Shown: positions 1-4,369, counted from the stretch's first letter. The stretch is 5,105 nucleotides of DNA from an uncultured Methylococcaceae bacterium (GCA_903939355.1 CAJAHC010000363.1:1-5105); one strand, 5' to 3'. Notes: generated by a model from the letters alone, not told the origin. Numbers and translations are program-made.

Positions 1-194
1 AATAATAGCGCTTTAAACATCATTAAAGGTGGCCAGGCTTTTTCCCCGCGAGGACTGGAATGAAGCCCAGCAAGTAAACTTTCAATTCTTGACCAGTTGA
101 TAAGTTCATGAACATCGTCTAACTCTTTTAAAGCCTCATGTTCAATCAGCATCGCATCAACTAATGTCGTTTGTTGTAAGTTTTTCCACGCCAT
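1..194 (-). CDS. IS5-family transposase, N-terminal part (3' end outside window)
   Basis: This is the first 64 codons of a transposase that would cut and paste its insertion sequence through a DDE (RNase H-fold) catalytic domain, which lies beyond the window. The protein begins MAWKNLQQTTLVDAML and continues with HEALKELDDVHELINWSRIE and EKAWPPLMMFKALL. This is the typical N-terminal helical region of IS5-family transposases, ending in the 'RG(E)xxWPPLMMFKALLL' block. The ATG at 194-192 is preceded by AGGT seven bases upstream, a fair ribosome binding site. The frame is open to the window edge, so I cannot tell whether the gene is intact. The decay of the neighbouring genes suggests the element landed in, or near, already unneeded DNA. 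Family assignment is from remembered family sequence; the exact IS name is not known. Confidence 0.88.
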   Translation of the reverse strand, partial: MAWKNLQQTTLVDAMLIEHEALKELDDVHELINWSRIESLLAGLHSSPRGEKAWPPLMMFKALL

Positions 195-257
195 TTTAAT
201 TACCTAGTTCAGATGATTTTCTATGCTCCATTATCTCATTTTCATGATATTTTTACA

Positions 258-276
258 GGGTTCGTGCAAAGATCTC
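258..276 (-). repeat. Candidate terminal inverted repeat of the IS5-family element
   Basis: The minus-strand reading GAGATCTTTGCACGAACCC sits 63 bases upstream of the transposase start. That is the right place and orientation for the upstream tip of an IS5-family element. Only one copy is visible, so its status as an inverted repeat is inferred. Confidence 0.5.
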
Positions 277-366
277 AATACATATATACCTCATCTAAAT
301 ACTGCAGCTTTAGAATTAATGAACTTGGTAGTTTGTTTTTTCAGGTCTGTATCATCAAATTTCTGA

Positions 367-603
367 TCAATTGTTATTGCGTTCTGGACAGTCATTATTC
401 GTGGTACTGATCAAGATGAACAAGCTATTACATAGATAGTACCCTATTCTCAGGTTGCTACTGGTAAACGATTAGACCAATACTTAGTATCGGTTGATGA
501 TATAGAGAATGCTACGGGTTAGAAGATACCAGTTGCAGATTATGCCAAGCATGATAAGTTTAATTCTTCTTGGCAGCTTCCTATCGGTTGTGATGATGGC
601 TGA
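367..603 (+). pseudogene. DNA/RNA non-specific endonuclease (NUC1/NucA family), C-terminal remnant with two TAG stops
   Basis: One frame, with alignable sequence from 379, reads FWTVIIRGTDQDEQAIT, stop, IVPYSQVATGKRLDQYLVSV, DDIENATG, stop, KIPVADYAKHDKFNSSWQLP and IGCDDG before a natural TGA at 601-603. This matches the C-terminal third of NUC1/NucA-type sugar-non-specific nucleases: the 'W.iipNs..at..rLd.YlvsVdeIE..TG' block and the terminal 'SW.iP.GC'. Two TAG codons interrupt it, at 433-435 (where the family usually has Trp) and 520-522 (where Glu or Gln is usual). The catalytic DRGH region is absent. The frame closes upstream at 364-366, and the IS tip lies about 100 bases further upstream. 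The live enzyme would have been a secreted or periplasmic nuclease. I regard it as dead unless both TAG codons are read through. Confidence 0.75.
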
Positions 604-629
604 CCGTATAGACTAATTTAGGAATTATT

Positions 630-788
630 ATGAGTAATATAAATATTTGGATAGTAATAACAGTGTGGATTATTTCTACATTTCTTGCTTTTATAATTGG
701 TAGAAGAAAAGGTAAGCCTGTTGCTGGTGCATTAGCAGGTGTTATGTTTGGTCCTATTGGTGTAATTGTATCGTTTCTATTAGGGTGA
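630..788 (+). CDS. Small membrane protein of 52 residues, unknown function
   Basis: An intact 52-codon frame starts MSNINIWIVITVWIIST and ends in VMFGPIGVIVSFLLG. It has an AGGA ribosome binding site at 620-623, six bases before the ATG, which is the best start signal in this part of the window. Residues about 6-23 form a hydrophobic span, followed by a basic turn (GRRKGKP, 24-30) and a second apolar, glycine-rich span (31-52). The expected form is a two-helix hairpin with the basic loop in the cytoplasm. The 'KGKP.aGalaG...GPIGvi' pattern is common in short bacterial inner-membrane proteins that have no assigned role. It begins 26 bases after the nuclease remnant ends, so it may have been co-transcribed with it. 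It stays open and well signalled among degraded genes. Function is not known. Confidence 0.6.
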   Translation: MSNINIWIVITVWIISTFLAFIIGRRKGKPVAGALAGVMFGPIGVIVSFLLG

Positions 789-799
789 TTCAGATGTAC

Positions 800-928
800 T
801 AATACAGCTATGGACTGTATATTCTTTGTTTCAGCTAATGACAGTGAGTTTTTATAACAATTGGTTAGTAACTCTGATTCATTATGTTGCCCACACTTCC
901 AGATGGGATCTGCGCTATAAATGGTATA
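800..928 (-). pseudogene. Macro-domain (ADP-ribose-binding) protein, internal remnant
   Basis: On the minus strand the frame reads YTIYSADPIWKCGQHN then ESELLTNCYKNSLSLAE and TKNIQSIAVL. This aligns by eye with the middle of YmdB-type macro domains: the 'viHtvGPvWrGG...E.eLL..cY.nSL.lA....i.SiAfPai' block, which lies before the phosphate-binding loop. Macro domains bind ADP-ribose, and many hydrolyse it or its O-acetyl form. Neither the N-terminal 'GDIT..DaiVNaAN' part nor the C-terminal 'STGvyGyP' loop is recognisable. The usual VGP reads ADP here. Past about 800 the frame runs antisense into the 52-residue membrane gene, so similarity ends at a junction. This is a relic flanked by two breakpoints. 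A 123-residue frame (952-581, GTG start) formally contains it but should not be taken as a real protein. Confidence 0.6.
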
Positions 929-948
929 CCTATCCAGATAAATATTAA

Positions 949-1095
949 CCACTGGTAAAGCATCAACCTGACCTTATTAGTATCGCTAACAGCACTGAAA
1001 AATTGAGCGTAGTCACGTAAACATTCTTGCCATTCTTGGCCGCCTGACTCGAGGGTTATGCCGTTATTTAGTTTAGCTAGAAGTCTTTTTAAGAA
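949..1095 (-). pseudogene. Unidentified coding fragment
   Basis: The minus-strand frame from 1095 down reads FLKRLLAKLNNGITLESGGQ, EWQECLRDYAQFFSAVSDTN and KVRLMLYQW. It has the composition of a genuine soluble helical protein: mixed charged and aromatic residues, with codons rich in A/T at third positions. It has no start codon with a ribosome binding site, because a TAA lies at 1098-1096. After about 949 the reading passes into the region that encodes the macro-domain relic in another frame. I do not recognise the family. The most economical reading is a fragment of a gene lost on one or both sides. It could also be a chance open frame, though the amino-acid texture argues mildly against that. 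Confidence 0.35.
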
Positions 1096-1116
1096 TTAAT
1101 ACAAAAAAAGAATTCC

Positions 1117-1146
1117 TTGACGCAATGTGAGCGGTAGGAGTAAAAG
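1117..1146 (+). promoter_or_regulatory. Possible sigma70-type promoter, distal, for the TcDH-like gene
   Basis: A -35 box TTGACG at 1117-1122 (five of six consensus bases) is followed after 18 bases by TAAAAG at 1141-1146. The start would lie about 140 bases before the GTG. The -10 is weak and overlaps a perfect dyad at 1139-1156, which would suit repression or an activator-dependent start. Confidence 0.3.
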
Positions 1147-1156
1147 TAATTTTACT
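1139..1156. promoter_or_regulatory. Perfect dyad, candidate operator upstream of the TcDH-like gene
   Basis: AGTAAAA-GTAA-TTTTACT has two perfect 7-base arms around a 4-base centre and overlaps the -10 position of the candidate distal promoter. It lacks a T-run of the terminator type after it, so a protein-binding site is more likely than a terminator. The regulator is unknown. Confidence 0.35.
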
Positions 1157-1232
1157 AAAGTGTTAGATTTTAGATGTCCATATTCATACAGAACGAGTGT
1201 TTAAATTAATTAGAAAACGCATGAATCACATG

Positions 1233-1261
1233 TTGCCTATTTTTTTTATTAGACATAAAAA
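1233..1261 (+). promoter_or_regulatory. Possible proximal promoter of the TcDH-like gene
   Basis: TTGCCT at 1233-1238 and TAAAAA at 1256-1261 are separated by exactly 17 bases, with four of six consensus bases in each box and an A/T-rich spacer containing eight consecutive T. It would give a leader of roughly 28 bases carrying the ribosome binding site at 1285-1289. Confidence 0.4.
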
Positions 1262-1284
1262 TACTGCACTTCAACTTGTTTAAC

Positions 1285-1289
1285 AGGAG
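1285..1289 (+). promoter_or_regulatory. Ribosome binding site that fixes the GTG start of the TcDH-like gene
   Basis: AGGAG lies six bases before the GTG at 1296-1298. There is no in-frame ATG with a comparable site, and starting here preserves a complete Tat signal peptide, so the GTG start is well supported. Confidence 0.85.
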
Positions 1290-1295
1290 ATTTTT

Positions 1296-2957
1296 GTGCC
1301 AAATAATAATATTGAAGAAGAAAAGCCTGATAACTCAACTCAGGGCTATACTCGACGTGAAATGCTTGGTTTGGCCAGTAGTGCAAGTATAGCAATCTTT
1401 AGTGCTCCTCTTCTTACAGGTATGAGTCCAAGTGCTAATGCCGACTGGGCTCTTTCAAACACTCCTACGCTACAAGCAGACTATTCAGATAAAGATGATG
1501 TATCAATAGATGTCTCTAAATTCCGTAGATGTAATGAAGAATTCAGCGACTATATTTATTTAGCGCCTGAAAAGTTAGGCGGTGGAACGCATGCTATTGA
1601 TCTTGGTGGCGGTAAAACCTTGGCTTGGATATCTTATTGGAATTATGGCGATACTTGTCCTATTTCTCATCATCTAGCAGCCTACCCATCAACAGATCCC
1701 TTCAAAAGCTTTGAGTTTGTTAATTCGACACAAGGTGGTGAAAACATAATGATCTATGGTTTGGATACAAAAATTAAGGAGCGAGGATTATTAGATAAAT
1801 ATGGTCAAGGTAATCATCTTTATAGAGTCCATTATGATGGCCAATCCATGAATTTAATTGAAGATATTGCTGAAACCACAGGAATTGGACTCGGTGTTCA
1901 CGTTACAGTTTTTCCCGATGCTAAAGGTTTTGCCAGTGCTGATGGGCAAAAAGATATTTGTGCATTCTTTGATCGTCCAGCGTTAACTGAAAAGACTCAA
2001 GTCATACAAGCTTTTCGTGCTGATTGGCTGGGTAACGAGCAAAATGGTTCATTGGCTGATAATTGGTTAAAGGGTGGCACATTACGATTGACCCGACTAA
2101 TTAAGCCTAAAGAAACCGGTAAATTTGAATTGCAAGGTACCAATGGCAATAAAATCGATTGGGAAATGGTTCCAATGGGGGAAGATCTTGTCGAAAAAGG
2201 TGAGTTACCAGGTGGTGACAATTTAAAAAAACTAACAGGGCTTGATGCAGTCGTTCATCATCCGAATAATCGTTATTCATCATTAATAATTAGAATGTTG
2301 TCATCATCAATTATTATTGATAAATCTACATGGGAGCCTGTCTGCGTCTTGCATAACCCTGAGGGTTCACCGGGTAATCTACCTATTAAAAAAATCTCAT
2401 CTAGTCCTGATGTATGGGAATGTCATTTTGATGATATTAAATGTGTTGGGCATGAGGCAGGATTTTCACCCGATGGTAATCACTACACAATGATGAATAA
2501 CATTCAGCAGAATAATATGGCTGTATTTGATACCTCTAGCGCTGATCCACGTAATTGGAATAAAATTACTTACGTTAAGGATCCTGCCTGGGTTGGTGAG
2601 TTTCCTAGCCCATTTCACCTTTGTTTTTCTATGGACGGGAGTAAAATGTTCGTATCAATTCTTTACCCTAAACCACAAAATAGCTCCTGTGCTGTTGTTG
2701 ATACGAAGACTTGGAAAATTATTAAAAAATTTGTAAACATTGGCCCTGATTGCCAAACCATGTCTGTGAGTTATGATGGCAAGTATGTATTTCAAATTTT
2801 CAGTGGCTTCCAGCGTCTTTCAGCTGGTGTATTTGTTTTTCGCCAAGACACATTAGAACCCCTTGGTTATTTACCCAATTTTGGGGGGCATCATGATTGC
2901 GTGATTATTCCAACGAAAAATGAACATCTCAAAAATAGTCGTTGCACTACACTTTGA
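1296..2957 (+). CDS. Tat-exported copper beta-propeller enzyme, thiocyanate dehydrogenase (TcDH) family
   Basis: This 553-residue periplasmic protein is probably a copper oxidoreductase of the TcDH type. Characterised TcDH oxidises thiocyanate to cyanate and sulfur with a three-copper centre inside a seven-bladed propeller. Residues 1-49 are a twin-arginine signal: TRREMLGL with R20-R21, an apolar stretch from about 27 to 40, and likely cleavage after SANA (A49). The propeller core has GGGTHAIDLGGGKTLAWISY (95-114), DTCPISHHLAAYPS (119-132), IGLGVHVT (197-204), IDWEMVPMGE (287-296), GHEAGFSPDG (385-394), FHLCFSMDG (440-448) and GGHHDCVIIP (530-539). Candidate copper or active-site residues are K93, H124/H125, H202, E290, D317, H386, H441 and H532/H533. 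They fall close to the positions I remember for the Thioalkalivibrio enzyme (K103, H135, H206, E288, D314, H381, H528), and the length is similar (about 550). Nitrous oxide reductase has an extra C-terminal cupredoxin domain that is absent here. No His lies between 442 and 531, where I remember another functional His (482) in TcDH, so the substrate may differ. The gene is monocistronic, with debris on both sides. Confidence 0.72.
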   Translation: MPNNNIEEEKPDNSTQGYTRREMLGLASSASIAIFSAPLLTGMSPSANADWALSNTPTLQADYSDKDDVSIDVSKFRRCNEEFSDYIYLAPEKLGGGTHAIDLGGGKTLAWISYWNYGDTCPISHHLAAYPSTDPFKSFEFVNSTQGGENIMIYGLDTKIKERGLLDKYGQGNHLYRVHYDGQSMNLIEDIAETTGIGLGVHVTVFPDAKGFASADGQKDICAFFDRPALTEKTQVIQAFRADWLGNEQNGSLADNWLKGGTLRLTRLIKPKETGKFELQGTNGNKIDWEMVPMGEDLVEKGELPGGDNLKKLTGLDAVVHHPNNRYSSLIIRMLSSSIIIDKSTWEPVCVLHNPEGSPGNLPIKKISSSPDVWECHFDDIKCVGHEAGFSPDGNHYTMMNNIQQNNMAVFDTSSADPRNWNKITYVKDPAWVGEFPSPFHLCFSMDGSKMFVSILYPKPQNSSCAVVDTKTWKIIKKFVNIGPDCQTMSVSYDGKYVFQIFSGFQRLSAGVFVFRQDTLEPLGYLPNFGGHHDCVIIPTKNEHLKNSRCTTL

Positions 2958-2967
2958 CCTATTTTTT

Positions 2968-3017
2968 CTAACAGCGGTAAACTAACATCAACCTAAAAAG
3001 TTTAGAATTGCTGTTAG
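2968..3017. repeat. Two-part inverted repeat just downstream of the TcDH-like gene
   Basis: The outer arms CTAACAGC (2968-2975) and GCTGTTAG (3010-3017) are perfect complements. Inside them TAAACT (2978-2983) pairs with AGTTTA (2999-3004), leaving a 15-base tip. No T-run follows on either strand (the six T at 2962-2967 precede the structure on the plus strand), so it is not a standard intrinsic terminator. It could still protect the mRNA 3' end. The paired boxes with unequal spacers, ending in GTTAGAT (fits GTTRRRY), resemble a minimal integron attC site. The left box, TTCTAAC, misses the RYYYAAC pattern at its first base. Confidence 0.45.
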
Positions 3018-3059
3018 ATTACTGTGATACAGAGTTTCCCGCAAGAAGAGTTCCAGAGG

Positions 3060-3272
3060 ATGGATATCGGCTCAACAGAACAATGGATTGACGTATCAGG
3101 TCCAAAATTAAGTAAAAGTGATTAGGCTAAATTTAAAAGAGCTAGAAAACGAGTAACAGATAAGGCTATATTAGATCAATTAAACAATATCGATCATAAA
3201 AACCTAAACATCGGTGGGAAGATGCTTATATTGTTAAATAAGCATAGTTGTCTTAAGTGTCATAGCTTTTGA
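3060..3272 (+). pseudogene. Broken reading frame with one internal TAG, unknown family
   Basis: From ATG 3060-3062 the frame reads MDIGSTEQWIDVSGPKLSKSD, then TAG at 3123-3125, then AKFKRARKRVTDKAILDQLN, NIDHKNLNIGGKMLILLN and KHSCLKCHSF before TGA at 3270-3272. The composition on both sides of the TAG is protein-like and in the same frame: charged, helical, with a basic KFKRARKRV segment. A single base change to TAG in a former gene is therefore the simplest explanation. A purine-rich AGAGG directly abuts the ATG, too close to act as a ribosome binding site, so the true start was probably further upstream and is lost. I do not recognise the family. Confidence 0.35.
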
Positions 3273-3298
3273 TTTTAAATCGATTCAAAAAAGCTTTT
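3264..3298 (+). terminator. Weak imperfect hairpin with short T-run
   Basis: AGCTTTTGA (3264-3272) can pair with TCAAAAAAGCT (3285-3295) if two A are bulged, and TTTCC follows. It overlaps the stop of the broken frame at 3060-3272 and could have ended its transcript. The stem is A/T-rich and irregular, so confidence is low. Confidence 0.2.
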
Positions 3299-3371
3299 CC
3301 TTATTTTCTTATTTATTCATTCTTGTTTTAGACGCTAACCAGCCCTTTAATATCAAGGCCTTTAGACCATT

Positions 3372-3401
3372 AGTGTTTATTGATTGGTAACCATAAACAC
3401 T
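3372..3401. repeat. Nine-base perfect stem-loop in the intergenic region
   Basis: AGTGTTTAT (3372-3380) and ATAAACACT (3393-3401) pair perfectly around a 12-base loop that itself contains GGTAACC. It is followed on the plus strand only by TGTTTAAAA-type sequence, so terminator activity is uncertain. It lies in the gene-free stretch 3273-3454, where I see no coding frame and no other clear signal apart from an AAGGCCTT palindrome at 3355-3362. Confidence 0.35.
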
Positions 3402-3454
3402 GTTTAAAAGTAACTCAGTTAAAATATAGAAATGATTTGTTAGTTTGTTGCGAC

Positions 3455-3505
3455 AAAAAAAGCGGTTACTTCGTTAACGGGGGGGGGTTAGTAAAAGTAA
3501 CCGCT
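3455..3505 (-). terminator. Strong intrinsic terminator of the 66-residue gene, with a cytosine-only tip
   Basis: Read on the minus strand, AGCGGTTACTT (3505-3495) pairs perfectly over 11 bases with AAGTAACCGCT (3471-3461), and a run of seven T follows, its first base shared with the stem (3461-3455). The layout is a textbook rho-independent terminator for the 66-residue gene, 84 bases after its stop codon. In the 23-base loop, UAAC can pair with GUUA, leaving an apex of eight consecutive C. The plus strand here shows nine G at 3479-3487, unusual in such A/T-rich DNA. There is no T-run on the plus side, so it works in one direction only. Confidence 0.85.
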
Positions 3506-3531
3506 TGCTGTAATAACTAATAATATTGTGT

Positions 3532-3549
3532 TTAAGGTCTCCACCTTAA
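3532..3549 (-). promoter_or_regulatory. Compact hairpin in the 3' UTR of the 66-residue gene
   Basis: On the minus-strand RNA, UUAAGGU and ACCUUAA form seven perfect pairs around a GGAG tetraloop. It lies 39 bases past the stop codon (3589) and 26 bases before the terminator stem, so it is inside the transcribed 3' UTR. A GGA exposed in a short hairpin loop is the kind of element CsrA/RsmA proteins bind, but a single such site is weak evidence. Confidence 0.4.
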
Positions 3550-3588
3550 GACGCATTACTGAGACTTAACCAAACTCTATTAGTTCCT

Positions 3589-3789
3589 TTACGTTAATTT
3601 TATATTTTTTAGGTCTTTGAGTTGTATATTTAAATGACTGTGTGCCTGTAAATGTTTATAAAAAGCTTTAAGTTGGTCAAGGTCATTATGTTGATCTTTA
3701 GATTGATTGTTTTGTACATCTTTTTCATCAACCACGTTTGGTTCTACGAATTGTCTTTCTAACGTAGAGGTATAAGGTGATTTTAACAT
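3589..3789 (-). CDS. Small protein of 66 residues, unknown function
   Basis: The frame begins MLKSPYTSTLERQF and ends HLNIQLKDLKNIKLT. An AGGGGA ribosome binding site (3801-3796) is six bases from the ATG (3789-3787), and a strong intrinsic terminator follows at 3505-3455, so the gene is well delimited at both ends. There is no signal peptide or membrane span. The first half is polar and probably flexible (EPNVVDEKDVQNNQSKDQHN, 16-35). The second half (36-62: DLDQLKAFYKHLQAHSHLNI and beyond) looks like one or two amphipathic helices rich in Leu, His and Lys. I do not recognise the family. It is probably transcribed alone, because a gap of more than 200 bases separates it from the DUF2956 gene and a possible -10 box lies just upstream. 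Confidence 0.75.
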   Translation of the reverse strand: MLKSPYTSTLERQFVEPNVVDEKDVQNNQSKDQHNDLDQLKAFYKHLQAHSHLNIQLKDLKNIKLT

Positions 3790-3817
3790 TGTAATTCCCC
3801 TGAATAGGTTGCTACAT

Positions 3818-3825
3818 ATAATATA
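3818..3825 (-). promoter_or_regulatory. Possible -10 box for the 66-residue gene
   Basis: The minus-strand sequence TATATTAT at 3825-3818 contains TATATT (five of six consensus bases) about 30 bases before the start codon. No convincing -35 lies 16-18 bases upstream (AAAGTA at 3848-3843). The promoter, if real, may need an activator or another sigma factor. Two TAGCGC words at 3835-3840 and 3855-3860 lie close to where the -35 region would be. Confidence 0.3.
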
Positions 3826-3925
3826 AAACAGTTTTAGCGCATTACTTTATTAACTAGCGCTTATTGCTCATTTATAGTCTTAATTAAAGAAAAAGCAAAT
3901 ATATTTAGTGTGTTGGGAGACACGC

Positions 3926-4021
3926 ATGATAAGTAACTCCGATATAACAAATGCTGTTAATCAATGTAAGTTTCTGGTGAAGATGCGCCAATTCTCGCTG
4001 GAGATTTGTGTTCCATACTAA
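3926..4021 (+). CDS. Possible 31-residue small protein
   Basis: A short plus-strand frame, MISNSDITNAVNQCKFLVKM followed by RQFSLEICVPY, has GGGAG (3915-3919) six bases before its ATG and ends in TAA at 4019-4021. It lies in the gap between two minus-strand genes and overlaps neither. The sequence looks like the first two helices of a small helical protein, so it may be either a mini-protein or the truncated start of a longer gene. A -10-like TATATT lies upstream near 3900, but no good -35 was seen. I do not recognise a family, and chance is a real alternative for a frame this short. Confidence 0.35.
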   Translation: MISNSDITNAVNQCKFLVKMRQFSLEICVPY

Positions 4022-4030
4022 TTATAAATC

Positions 4031-4369
4031 TCAATTCATTCGAAAAAAGTAGATGCCAATGCTTAGCCATGTCACAAAAAGTAACAGCCAGGGTAGCCAA
4101 TGTTGTCGATAGATAATATATTCTTGTACTTCATTATTATCAGAGTTAATTGATAGCTCTTTTTGACGTGCCGTTTTCTTAAGCTTTTTGTTTAATTCTC
4201 TGGCTTTTTCATTTTGTTGCCTTTTGTATAAATCAATGCCTTTTTGAATGCCTTGAGCAATCAGTTTAGTTTGTTCTTTGGTTTGTGCAGGTCGTTGTGT
4301 TCCCTTACTTATTTTTAGAGCTTCATCTTGAGTTTGTAGCGAGGGCTTTTGGTATTTGTTATTGGTCAT
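4031..4369 (-). CDS. DUF2956 family protein with one C-terminal membrane anchor
   Basis: This 112-residue protein has the features I associate with the DUF2956 family of marine gamma-proteobacteria. They are the N-terminal 'S.eTQ.EA.kIAk.tQrPgQTKEQTKLIAQGI.kGI..YKkQqk.KaRe' block, here QTQDEALKIS (12-21), TQRPAQTKEQTKLIAQGI (24-41) and YKRQQNEKARE (48-58), followed by a very basic linker (59-70) and a single C-terminal membrane span (about 91-109, WLPWLLLFVTWLSIGIYFF). The basic helical part should sit in the cytoplasm with the protein anchored by its tail. Its role is unknown. Start at ATG 4369-4367. The ribosome binding site is poor, but homology begins at the first residues. It lies 112 bases after the dipeptidase gene on the same strand and has its own -10 box, so it is probably an independent transcript. 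Confidence 0.85.
   Translation of the reverse strand: MTNNKYQKPSLQTQDEALKISKGTQRPAQTKEQTKLIAQGIQKGIDLYKRQQNEKARELNKKLKKTARQKELSINSDNNEVQEYIIYRQHWLPWLLLFVTWLSIGIYFFRMN

Larger units (their letters stand above)
1..276 (-). mobile_element. Insertion sequence of the IS5 family, one end (partial)
   Basis: The segment holds the transposase start plus about 80 bases of leader running to a probable element tip at 276. Read on the minus strand, the tip is GAGATCTTTGCACGAACCC (276 to 258). This resembles the GAG...TTTGCA-type terminal inverted repeats of IS5-family subgroups. The base-276 boundary is inferred from that resemblance, because the opposite end is outside the window. A possible -10 box (GATAAT on the minus strand) lies in the leader. 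The bases just outside (AAT at 277-279) would fit a 3-base target duplication, but the partner copy cannot be seen. Confidence 0.65.

Noticed and set aside
213..410. Plus-strand 65-residue frame
   Set aside because: It crosses the probable IS tip at 276 and overlaps the nuclease relic in another frame; no ribosome binding site and no family likeness.
581..952. Minus-strand 123-residue frame taken as one protein
   Set aside because: Only its first 51 residues resemble a macro domain; the rest is antisense to the well-signalled 52-residue membrane gene. The GTG start has no ribosome binding site.
1997..2221. Minus-strand 74-residue frame
   Set aside because: Antisense shadow inside the TcDH-like gene; no start signal.
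2527..2736. Plus-strand 69-residue frame
   Set aside because: Out-of-frame shadow inside the TcDH-like gene.
1296..2957. Assignment as nitrous oxide reductase NosZ
   Set aside because: The propeller likeness is shared, but there is no C-terminal cupredoxin domain with a CuA site, and the conserved blocks fit the TcDH family better.
961..2994. CATCAACCT and CTAACAGC words present both near 961-993 and near 2968-2994
   Set aside because: Short words in opposite order; several such matches are expected by chance in 5 kb, so not evidence of a duplicated boundary.
4001..4032. GAGATTT / AAATCTC inverted repeat as terminator of the DUF2956 gene
   Set aside because: Weak 7-base A/T-rich stem with an 18-base loop, no T-run, and overlapping the stop codon.
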